Below, piece after piece: positions 36,477 through 43,308 of a DNA stretch of 64,000 bases (position 1 is its first letter; each line of letters opens with the position of its first letter). The DNA is from UBA8752 sp002172485 (GTDB taxonomy: Bacteria; Bacteroidota; Bacteroidia; Flavobacteriales_D; Sanyastnellaceae): the NCBI GenBank assembly GCA_042089915.1, contig JBELJZ010000013.1, forward strand, positions 3,712 through 67,711. Direction: 5' to 3'. The notes under the pieces were generated by a model. The model searched no databases, had not been told where the DNA came from, and worked only from the letters and a program-made list of their open reading frames with translations. The position numbers were made by a program, and so were the translations under genes.

Positions 36477-37187
36477 TTAGGCGCCAGCGAGGGTGTCGAA
36501 GACCTTTTCGAGGCCGCCACGGGCCATGAGGTCAGCCAGAGGAGCGTCCTCGACGATGCGGCCTTGCTTGATCATGACAACCCGGTCGCACATGGCTTCC
36601 ACCTCTTGCATGATGTGGGTGGACAGGATGACGGTGCGGGTGCGGCCGAATTCGGTGATGAGAGCGCGGATTTCCTTGAGCTGGAGCGGGTCGAGGCCCG
36701 AGGTGGGCTCGTCGAGGATGAGCAGCTCCGGATCGTGGAGAATGGCTTGCGCAAGACCGACGCGTTGCTTGTAGCCCTTGGACAGGGCGGCAATGGGTTT
36801 GTGGGCTTCCGGCCCCAACCCCACGCGCTCGATGGTGTGTTCCACTTTTTCTACCCGGGCTTTCTTGCCTTGGATGCCGTGCAGCCCGGCAATGAAGTCG
36901 AGGAACTCCCGGACGTACATCTCAGGATAGAGCGGGTTGTGCTCGGGCAGGTAGCCCATCCGGCGGCGCATCGCATCGCCGCCGTCGCGGACCTCCGTCC
37001 CGTCGAAGGCGATGGTCCCGCCATCGGTCGGCAGGTAGCCGAGGATGGACTTCATGAGGGTGGATTTGCCTGCGCCATTGGGCCCGAGGAGCCCGACGAC
37101 CTGTCCTTTGGGGACGGAGACGGAGACCCCGTCGAGGGCCTTTTGCGGACCGTAGCGCTTGGTGACGTCGTGAACCTCCAACAGCAT
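36477..37187 (-). CDS. gldA: gliding-motility ABC transporter ATP-binding protein GldA
   Basis: A 236-residue ABC ATPase: Walker A GPNGAGKST, Q-loop region followed by GYLPEHNPLYPEMYVREFL, signature LSKGYKQRVGLAQA, Walker B LLILDEPTSGLD and the switch His in STHIMQEV. The GYLPEHNPLY block is characteristic of GldA, which in Flavobacterium works with the membrane proteins GldF and GldG; neither is in this window. A general DrrA/CcmA-type transporter ATPase is the alternative. ATG at 37187 starts MLLEVHDVTKRYG. It is divergent from rsgA by about 40 bases. Confidence 0.85.
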   Translation of the reverse strand: MLLEVHDVTKRYGPQKALDGVSVSVPKGQVVGLLGPNGAGKSTLMKSILGYLPTDGGTIAFDGTEVRDGGDAMRRRMGYLPEHNPLYPEMYVREFLDFIAGLHGIQGKKARVEKVEHTIERVGLGPEAHKPIAALSKGYKQRVGLAQAILHDPELLILDEPTSGLDPLQLKEIRALITEFGRTRTVILSTHIMQEVEAMCDRVVMIKQGRIVEDAPLADLMARGGLEKVFDTLAGA

Positions 37188-37193
37188 GGATGC

Positions 37194-37201
37194 GCAAGGT
37201 A
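37194..37201 (-). promoter_or_regulatory. -7-like box for gldA
   Basis: Minus-strand TACCTTGC ends six bases before the gldA ATG at 37187. It shares the TAnnTTG core with the boxes before the arginase-fold and YfhO-like genes, and again predicts a very short leader. Confidence 0.45.
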
Positions 37202-37227
37202 GGATGCGGATGGGCGAACTTGCGGCC

Positions 37228-38208
37228 ATGGAGGAACGACACGAAGGCACGGTGTTTCGGTCGACGGGCAAATGGGCGGACGTCCAGGCCCCCGATGGCC
37301 GGCGTGTAGAGTGCCGTCTCCGCGGGAAGTTCCGGATGGAAGGGCTCCGGACGACCAACCCGATCGCCGTCGGCGACCACGTGACGTGGACCGAGGAGGA
37401 GGACGGCACAGGGGTCATCACTGAAATCGCCCCGCGCCGCAACCGCATCATCCGCCGGAGCGTGAACCTCAGCCACGAGGCGCACGTGGTGGCGGCCAAC
37501 CTGGACCGTGCCTGGCTTGTGGTGACCCTCGTGGAGCCGGCGACCAGCAGTGGATTCGTGGACCGCTTTCTCGTGACGGCCGAGGCCTACGGTGTGCCGA
37601 CGACGCTGCTGTTCAACAAGGTCGACGTGCTGCTCCAGCTCGGCGAGGAGGCCGAGGAGCTGCTCGCATCATGGATGACGATGTACGGCGAGGCGGGCTA
37701 CGAATGCCTGCCGATTTCGGCGACTGAGGGCATCGGCCTGGAGGAGGTGCGGGAACGCATGAAGGGCGGGATTCACTTGGTGAGCGGCCACAGCGGGGTG
37801 GGCAAATCGACGCTGCTCAACGCCCTGATTCCCGGGCTTGACCAGAAGACGGCCGAGGTGTCCGACGTCCACGACAAAGGCAAGCACACGACGACGTTTG
37901 CCGAGATGTTCCCGCTGCCGGGCGAGGACGGTGGCTTCATCATCGACACGCCGGGCATCAAGGGCTTCGGCCTCGTCCGGATGGAGAAGGAGACGCTGCA
38001 CCACCACTTCCCGGAAATGTTTCGCCTGCTGCCGGACTGCAAATTCCACAACTGCCGCCACCTCGACGAACCGGGCTGTGCCGTTCGGGCGGCGCTGGAG
38101 ACGGGTGAAGTGGACGACGAGCGCTACCGGAACTACCGCAACATGGTCGAGGAGTTCGACGAAGGCCCCTACCGCGCCGGCGGGAAACGGGGCAACCAGG
38201 GCATTTGA
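37228..38208 (+). CDS. rsgA: ribosome small-subunit-dependent GTPase RsgA
   Basis: RsgA is a circularly permuted GTPase that helps mature the 30S subunit. The 326-residue protein has an N-terminal OB domain (about 1-70), then the permuted GTPase motifs: G4 FNKVDVL, G5 ISATEG, G1 GHSGVGKSTLLN, G3 DTPGIKGF, and a C-terminal zinc knuckle with CKFHNCRHLDEPGC. Several in-frame ATGs exist (37186, 37204, 37210, 37228). 37228 (MEERHEGTVFRSTG) best fits the family and avoids overlap with divergent gldA. Confidence 0.93.
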   Translation: MEERHEGTVFRSTGKWADVQAPDGRRVECRLRGKFRMEGLRTTNPIAVGDHVTWTEEEDGTGVITEIAPRRNRIIRRSVNLSHEAHVVAANLDRAWLVVTLVEPATSSGFVDRFLVTAEAYGVPTTLLFNKVDVLLQLGEEAEELLASWMTMYGEAGYECLPISATEGIGLEEVRERMKGGIHLVSGHSGVGKSTLLNALIPGLDQKTAEVSDVHDKGKHTTTFAEMFPLPGEDGGFIIDTPGIKGFGLVRMEKETLHHHFPEMFRLLPDCKFHNCRHLDEPGCAVRAALETGEVDDERYRNYRNMVEEFDEGPYRAGGKRGNQGI

Positions 38209-38210
38209 GG

Positions 38211-39035
38211 TCAGCCTGGCGGGAGGCGCGAGGCGATGAGGCCGCCGACCCGAAGGGTGGGGCCGTTGTAGGTCAACGGGCGGCCCGTGACGATGTCGCA
38301 GACGGCAAGGCCTTGGGACCGGAAGAGGGCGTCGCCGGCGGCGCAGTCCCATTCGAAGTAGCCCGTGGAGCGGGCGTGCAGGTCGGCCTTGCCTTCGGCG
38401 ACGAGGCAGAACTTGGCTGCCCCGCTGGCGGGCCGCATGCGGACCTGTGTGGGGTCGACGGTGCCGGCCACGAGGTCGTTGAGCGTGCCGGGTTCGTTCC
38501 AGCTGATCAGCAGGCTGTACGGCGGGGTGACGTCCTCATCGGCGCTGATGGCCCGGGGCGGCCGGGCCGCGTCGTCGATGCGCGCCTTCCAGGTGCCGAT
38601 GCCGCAACCACCGAAGTAGACGCGGTCGAGGTCCGGGAGGGCGACGATGCCGAGGATGGGTTGCCAATCGTGGCCATCGCTTTCGATGAGGGCCACGTTG
38701 ATCGCGTAGCCGGAGCGCATGCGGATGAAGGACCCCGTGCCGTCGAGCGGATCGACGAGCCACATTCGCGACCAGGTCTGGCGCTCGGCGTGGGGGGTTC
38801 GGCCGCCTTCTTCGCTCACGACGGGGATGCCCAAGGGGGCGAGGCCGTCGGCGAGGATGCGGTGGCTGGCGTGGTCGGCGTTGGTGACCGGGGAGCCGTC
38901 GCTCTTGTATTCCACTTCGAGTTCAGTGTGGGACAGCTGCGCCAACTCGGCCGCAGCGAGGCGCACCACGCCGAGGGCGTGGTCGAGGACCGACTGGAGG
39001 TCGAGTGGCGTTTCCGGCTTCGGGGCGAGGGCCAT
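38211..39035 (-). CDS. cysQ: 3'(2'),5'-bisphosphate nucleotidase CysQ
   Basis: CysQ removes the 3'-phosphate of PAP(S), recycling a by-product of sulfate assimilation and sulfation. The 274-residue protein belongs to the inositol-monophosphatase superfamily: SPVTNADHASH, the metal-binding SEEGG (74-78), DPLDGTGSF with Asp95 and Asp98, and WDCAAGDAL near the C-terminus. Inositol monophosphatase activity cannot be excluded by motif alone. It is convergent with rsgA (two bases between). A -7 box lies four bases before its ATG. Confidence 0.9.
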   Translation of the reverse strand: MALAPKPETPLDLQSVLDHALGVVRLAAAELAQLSHTELEVEYKSDGSPVTNADHASHRILADGLAPLGIPVVSEEGGRTPHAERQTWSRMWLVDPLDGTGSFIRMRSGYAINVALIESDGHDWQPILGIVALPDLDRVYFGGCGIGTWKARIDDAARPPRAISADEDVTPPYSLLISWNEPGTLNDLVAGTVDPTQVRMRPASGAAKFCLVAEGKADLHARSTGYFEWDCAAGDALFRSQGLAVCDIVTGRPLTYNGPTLRVGGLIASRLPPG

Positions 39036-39039
39036 GTCA

Positions 39040-39047
39040 CAAAGGTA
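39040..39047 (-). promoter_or_regulatory. -7 box of cysQ promoter
   Basis: Minus-strand TACCTTTG matches TAnnTTTG exactly and ends four bases before the cysQ ATG (39035), so transcription should start at or beside the ATG. No clear -33 box is seen. Confidence 0.55.
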
Positions 39048-39103
39048 AATCCGGTCCGGCCGGGGCTGGGGTCAGGTCGCGGAGAACATGTGGACGGCTC
39101 GAT

Positions 39104-39111
39104 TAGTTTTG
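39104..39111 (+). promoter_or_regulatory. -7 box upstream of TPP riboswitch
   Basis: TAGTTTTG is an exact TAnnTTTG match whose last base is the first base of the aptamer P1 stem, so the transcript should begin just inside or at the aptamer's 5' edge. Confidence 0.55.
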
Positions 39112-39190
39112 TCTCCGTACGCAGGGGTGCCGAGAGGCTGAGATCATACCCTCCGAACCTGTCCGGGTCATGCCGGGAAGGAAGCGAGAC
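39111..39190 (+). promoter_or_regulatory. TPP (thiamine pyrophosphate) riboswitch, THI element
   Basis: The conserved THI-box core is plain: CAGGGGTGC, then GAGAGGCTGAGAT, ATACCCT, GAACCTG, GGTCATGCCGGGAAGGAA. GTCTC at 39111-39115 pairs with GAGAC at 39186-39190 to form P1. A hairpin CACCGC-ACGA-GCGGTG (39190-39205) directly follows and shares one base with P1; it has no U-run, so the output may be translational or act through that stem. The element lies 58 bases before a TonB-dependent receptor gene, implying repression of the receptor when thiamine pyrophosphate is plentiful. Confidence 0.96.
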
Positions 39191-39248
39191 ACCGCACGAG
39201 CGGTGGGATCCGTTCATCGGGTTCCTGCGTGGCCACAACTGAAACGCC

Positions 39249-41522
39249 ATGCGCAAAACCTTTTTCCTGTTTGCTTTGACCCTGCCGCTGATCGGCCTCG
39301 GTCAAACCCCGTCCGACACGCTGAGCCGCTTCCTCGAGCCGGCCGCCGTGACCGCCGTCCGCGCCACCGAGCGCGCGCCCTTCGCCGCCGAGACCCTCGA
39401 CGCGGAGGAAATCGCCGACCGCAACACCGGTCAGGACTTGCCTTACGTCCTGCGGTACACGCCGTCGGTGGTCGTCACCTCCGACGCCGGTGCCGGCGTG
39501 GGCTACACCGGCCTGCGCATCCGCGGTACGGACCCGACCCGCATCAACGTCACCCTCAACGGCATTCCGATCAACGACAGCGAGTCGCAGGCGGTCTTCT
39601 GGGTCAACATGCCCGACCTCGCCAGCGCCACCGATGACATCCAGGTGCAACGCGGCGTCGGCACGTCCACGCTGGGAGCGGGCGCCTTCGGGGCGACCAT
39701 TTCCCTGAACACCCTCGACATCGCCGAGGAGGCCGGCGGATCGATGATGGTCGGCGGAGGCAGCTTCAACACCTTCCGCACCAACCTCCAATGGAACAGC
39801 GGTCGCAGTGCAAGCGGCTGGGCGGCCGAGGGCCGGGTCAGCACCGTCATGAGCGACGGCTGGGTCGACCGCGCCTCGAGCGACCTCAACAGCTTCCAGC
39901 TCGGTCTGAACCGCGTCTGGGACGGCGGCTCCATGACCTACACGATTCTGAGCGGCCGCGAGCGCACCTACCAGAGCTGGTGGGGCGTCCCGGAGGTGGC
40001 ATTGATCGGCACCGAAGACGAGATTCGCACGTGGGGCCAAAACAACGGCTATTCTGAGCAGCAGATCGACGACCTCGTGAACTCTGGTCGTCAGGCCAAT
40101 TACTACAATTATGAAGACCAGGTCGACAACTACGGCCAGGACCACCAGCAGCTTCACCTCGAGCACCAGTTCGGAGACTGGCGTCTGTCCGCCACCGGCC
40201 ACTTCACCCACGGGGAGGGCTACTTCGAAGAATTTAAAGGGGGCGAAGACCTCGCCGACTACCTGTTGCCCGACGTGGTGGTGGGCGACGACACGGTCAC
40301 GACCACCGATTTGGTGCGCCGCCGTTGGCTTGACAACGATTTCTACGGTGCCGTCCTCGGGGCGGAGCGCCGCTGGGACCGCGCCGCCCTGACACTGGGC
40401 GCTGCCGCCAACCGCTACGAGGGCGACCACTTCGGCCGGGTAATCTGGGCAGAGAACGCCTCCACCGCGGGCACGCCGAACTACACCTACTACGACAGCG
40501 ACGGCTTGAAGCTGGACCGCAATGTGTTTGCCCGGTTCGTTCAGCGTTCGCAAGACGGCCGCCTGCAGGCGCAGGCCGAGCTCCAGTACCGGGGCGTCCG
40601 CTTCGAGACGATGGGGACGGACAACGACCAGGTGGCGATCAACGTGCCGCGCGACAGCGCCACGTTTGACTTCCTGAACCCCAAGGTGGGCCTCGACTAC
40701 CGTCTCAACGACGAGGACCGCGTGTTTGCTTCGGTGGCGATCGCGCACAAAGAGCCGGGCCGCAACGACTTTGTGGATGCCCCTGCCGGGTTTGCGGATC
40801 GCGCCGAGCGCCTGACCGACTTCGAGTTCGGCTGGCGTCGCAACACCGATACCTACGCGTGGGGCCTGACCGCGTACCACATGGCGTACACCGATCAGCT
40901 CATCCCGACGGGCGCGCTCAACGATGTGGGGGCGGCCATCCGCCAGAATGTGCCGAAGAGCAGCCGGACGGGCGTGGAGATGGAATTCGGTTGGCAGATT
41001 TCAGACGCCTTCGAGCTCGGCGCCCAGGCGACGGTGTCCCGCAGCACCATTGACGAATTCACTGAGGTGTCCTACGACTACGGGGCCAATTTCGACGAGT
41101 ACAACGAAATCTCCACGGTCTACACCAACACGGACATTGCCTTTAGCCCGCGCCTGCTCTGGGGCGGTCAATTGCTGTGGCACGCGGTGCGTCCGGAGAC
41201 GCCGTCCGGTGTGGCCTTCGACCTCGAGTGGGCGACGCAGCACGTGAGCGACCAGTATATGGACAACACAGGCACGGCCCTGCTGCCGGCCTACACCGTG
41301 TCCCAGCTGCGGGCGAGCCTCCACCTGCCGACGGTGAAGGACGGCAAGGTGATCGACCGGACCCGCCTCGACGTGTGGGTGGAAAACGTGCTCGATGCCG
41401 AGTACAGCGCCAACGGATACACCTACGGGTACAGCGCAGGACCGGACTTCGTGGTGCGCGAGAATTTCTTCTATCCGCAGGCGGGGCGCCACATCAACGT
41501 GGCCCTTACCTATCAGTTTTAA
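39249..41522 (+). CDS. TonB-dependent receptor under TPP riboswitch control (putative thiamine uptake)
   Basis: A 757-residue outer-membrane receptor. Signal peptide 1-18 (ending LIGLGQ) is followed directly by the plug domain (about 35-150: VLRYTPSVVVTSDAGAGVGY, GLRIRGTDPTRINVTLNGIP, VQRGVGTSTLGAGAFGATI) and a beta-barrel ending in NVALTYQF with the terminal aromatic residue. There is no CarboxypepD-like leader domain. Because a TPP riboswitch precedes it, the ligand is inferred to be thiamine or a precursor, as for similar riboswitch-controlled receptors in Bacteroides. No other thiamine gene is adjacent. Confidence 0.88.
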   Translation: MRKTFFLFALTLPLIGLGQTPSDTLSRFLEPAAVTAVRATERAPFAAETLDAEEIADRNTGQDLPYVLRYTPSVVVTSDAGAGVGYTGLRIRGTDPTRINVTLNGIPINDSESQAVFWVNMPDLASATDDIQVQRGVGTSTLGAGAFGATISLNTLDIAEEAGGSMMVGGGSFNTFRTNLQWNSGRSASGWAAEGRVSTVMSDGWVDRASSDLNSFQLGLNRVWDGGSMTYTILSGRERTYQSWWGVPEVALIGTEDEIRTWGQNNGYSEQQIDDLVNSGRQANYYNYEDQVDNYGQDHQQLHLEHQFGDWRLSATGHFTHGEGYFEEFKGGEDLADYLLPDVVVGDDTVTTTDLVRRRWLDNDFYGAVLGAERRWDRAALTLGAAANRYEGDHFGRVIWAENASTAGTPNYTYYDSDGLKLDRNVFARFVQRSQDGRLQAQAELQYRGVRFETMGTDNDQVAINVPRDSATFDFLNPKVGLDYRLNDEDRVFASVAIAHKEPGRNDFVDAPAGFADRAERLTDFEFGWRRNTDTYAWGLTAYHMAYTDQLIPTGALNDVGAAIRQNVPKSSRTGVEMEFGWQISDAFELGAQATVSRSTIDEFTEVSYDYGANFDEYNEISTVYTNTDIAFSPRLLWGGQLLWHAVRPETPSGVAFDLEWATQHVSDQYMDNTGTALLPAYTVSQLRASLHLPTVKDGKVIDRTRLDVWVENVLDAEYSANGYTYGYSAGPDFVVRENFFYPQAGRHINVALTYQF

Positions 41523-41541
41523 TACAAACAGAAAACGGGGG

Positions 41542-42315
41542 TCAGGCCGAGGTCGACGCGGAAGCCGAGGCTGCGGCGAAGGACTGAAGGAATTGGGGGT
41601 CGCGCTCGATGGCCGACCCCACCACGGCGAGATCGGCTCCGGCTGCCCAGGCGTCCATCACGGCGTCGGGGGTCCGGAGGCCGCCACCCACGATGATGGG
41701 GCAGGGGACCGCGCGGCGCACGGCGGCGATCATGTCGGCTGGAACGCCGTTGGGGGCGCCGCTTCCGGTGTCGAGGTACATGCACTGCATGCCGAGGCAA
41801 TGCCCGGCGAGGGCCGTGGTGGCGGCGATGTTCGGCTTGTCGGCCGGGATGGGCAGGCTGCCGCTCATGAAGTGGGCCGTGGTGGTTCGGCCGCCATCCA
41901 CGAGCAGATAGCCACAGCCAACCGGGTCAAGTCCGAGCTCGCGAACGCGGGGCGCGGCTTCGACGTGCTTGCCGATCAGCGCTTCAGGATTGCGGCCGCT
42001 GATGACCGACAAGAACAGCAATGCGTCCGCTTCGGCGGTGAGCTGGCTGGGCGCGCCAGGGAAGAGCACGATGGGCCGGTCGGTCCGCTCGCGGATGAGG
42101 GCGGCCGTGAGGTCCATGGAGCCTTCCGTGACGAGGCTGCCTCCAAGCAGGACGGTGTGGACTGCAGCAAAGGCCGGGTCAGCCATCCAGGCGAGGTCGG
42201 CCGGTGTGCGGGCGTGGTCGGGATCGACGAGCACGGCCAGCCCCTTGCGGCCGGCAGCGCGGTCGGCTTCGAGGGCGGAAATCCACCGTGGGGAGGGCGT
42301 GTGCAGCGCGTCCAT
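41542..42315 (-). CDS. geranylgeranylglyceryl/heptaprenylglyceryl phosphate synthase
   Basis: A 257-residue TIM-barrel prenyltransferase of the GGGP synthase/PcrB family, which joins a polyprenyl diphosphate to glycerol-1-phosphate. Visible motifs: LVDPDHARTP, LLGGSLVTEG, LFPGAPSQL, LFLSVISGRNPEALIG, GYLLVDGGRTT, MYLDTGSGAPNGV and IIVGGGLRTPDAV with the phosphate-binding Gly pattern. Such enzymes make the first step of archaeal ether lipids but are also known in Bacteroidota, where the product's role is unclear. Chain-length preference cannot be read here. ATG at 42315 shares a base with the TGA of the upstream hydrolase. Confidence 0.93.
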   Translation of the reverse strand: MDALHTPSPRWISALEADRAAGRKGLAVLVDPDHARTPADLAWMADPAFAAVHTVLLGGSLVTEGSMDLTAALIRERTDRPIVLFPGAPSQLTAEADALLFLSVISGRNPEALIGKHVEAAPRVRELGLDPVGCGYLLVDGGRTTTAHFMSGSLPIPADKPNIAATTALAGHCLGMQCMYLDTGSGAPNGVPADMIAAVRRAVPCPIIVGGGLRTPDAVMDAWAAGADLAVVGSAIERDPQFLQSFAAASASASTSA

Positions 42316-43190
42316 CAGGACTTCGAAGATGGGGCAGCGATGCGTTTCACAATGTCGGGCCGGAGCAACCCGTGTCCACAGGGGTGGAAGTGAACGGGGC
42401 AAACGCCGTCGAGCCCACGCGCGTTGCGGGGCGGGATGACTTTGTCGCGCTCCCCGAAGTGGGCCTCCAGCACGCCTGGGTGGGCGGTGGCCAACCGCCT
42501 CAACGTTTGGCGACCCGGCGGCCAGAAGCGGCGGAGGGAGAGCCAGCAGTCGACGACCATGCGCCACATCTCGGCAGTCTCGAGGTGGAAGAGGGAGAAC
42601 TGGTAGAAGTGCTCCGGGAGCAGGCCACGCTGCCTAAGCCAACCCATGCGGCGGACGATGCGTTCGCGCTGGCGTTCGCTTTGGCCGAGCCACGCCCGGC
42701 CCACGGAGGTGTCCACGGCGAAGCGGTATCCGGGGTTCCTCACGAGGCCGTCCGGGGCCATGAGCACGACACGGGAAAAGCGCTCCGGATCCCGCGCCCA
42801 CCACGACAATGCGACCCGGCCGCCCAGGCTGTAGCCGATGAGGGTGCCGTCGAATTCGAGGCCCTTGGTGGCCAGCAAGGAATCGATGGCGGCAAACCAG
42901 TCGCCTGGATCCAGCGGCCGATGGTGCCCCGACGACCGCCCGTGCGCCGCGAGGTGCACCATCAGGCAATTTGTTCGGTCCCCCAACACAGGCTGGATGG
43001 CAACCATGTCTTCCATCGGCCGGCTGAAACCGTGAAAGGCAATGCTGGTGCTTCTGCTATCTCCCTCCCCTTTGAGTACGGTGAATTCAAGGGTGACTCC
43101 AAGGTGTTCGATCGTGTTCCTCTGCATCCCTGGCGGAAGTCCCGCGGGTATGGAGTCTGGTGCGAGGCTCATGATGCGAAGTTCAGCCAT
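42315..43190 (-). CDS. alpha/beta-fold hydrolase
   Basis: A 291-residue cytoplasmic alpha/beta hydrolase. Motifs: AFHGFSRP (oxyanion loop), nucleophile elbow GYSLGGR, acid loop GERDKVIPP and catalytic-His region CGHGLL near the C-terminus. The substrate is unknown. Alternative starts at 43172 and 43127 exist; 43190 (MAELRIMSLAPDS) is used because upstream extensions run into the carB promoter. It is cotranscribed with the GGGP synthase (one-base overlap) and divergent from carB, which may hint at a lipid-related substrate, but this is inference only. Confidence 0.82.
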   Translation of the reverse strand: MAELRIMSLAPDSIPAGLPPGMQRNTIEHLGVTLEFTVLKGEGDSRSTSIAFHGFSRPMEDMVAIQPVLGDRTNCLMVHLAAHGRSSGHHRPLDPGDWFAAIDSLLATKGLEFDGTLIGYSLGGRVALSWWARDPERFSRVVLMAPDGLVRNPGYRFAVDTSVGRAWLGQSERQRERIVRRMGWLRQRGLLPEHFYQFSLFHLETAEMWRMVVDCWLSLRRFWPPGRQTLRRLATAHPGVLEAHFGERDKVIPPRNARGLDGVCPVHFHPCGHGLLRPDIVKRIAAPSSKS

Positions 43191-43254
43191 GGAATCGGTA
43201 GCAAATCGGGAAAGCGTGTGGATAACGCGGTTCGGGGGAGTTAAAGGTCCGAGG

Positions 43255-43262
43255 TAGCTTTG
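43255..43262 (+). promoter_or_regulatory. -7 box of carB promoter
   Basis: TAGCTTTG matches TAnnTTTG exactly; TTCG about 20 bases upstream is a possible -33 element. The leader ends in a run of ten A including the A of the carB ATG (43300-43309), fitting the A-rich, Shine-Dalgarno-free starts of this phylum. Confidence 0.55.
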
Positions 43263-43308
43263 CTCGCGGATTTTCCGGGTGGCATCAGCGCCGACCGGCA
43301 AAAAAAAA

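Noticed and set aside
39168..40880. 570-codon open frame on the minus strand
   Set aside because: Antisense to the receptor barrel and to the riboswitch; no recognisable protein features.
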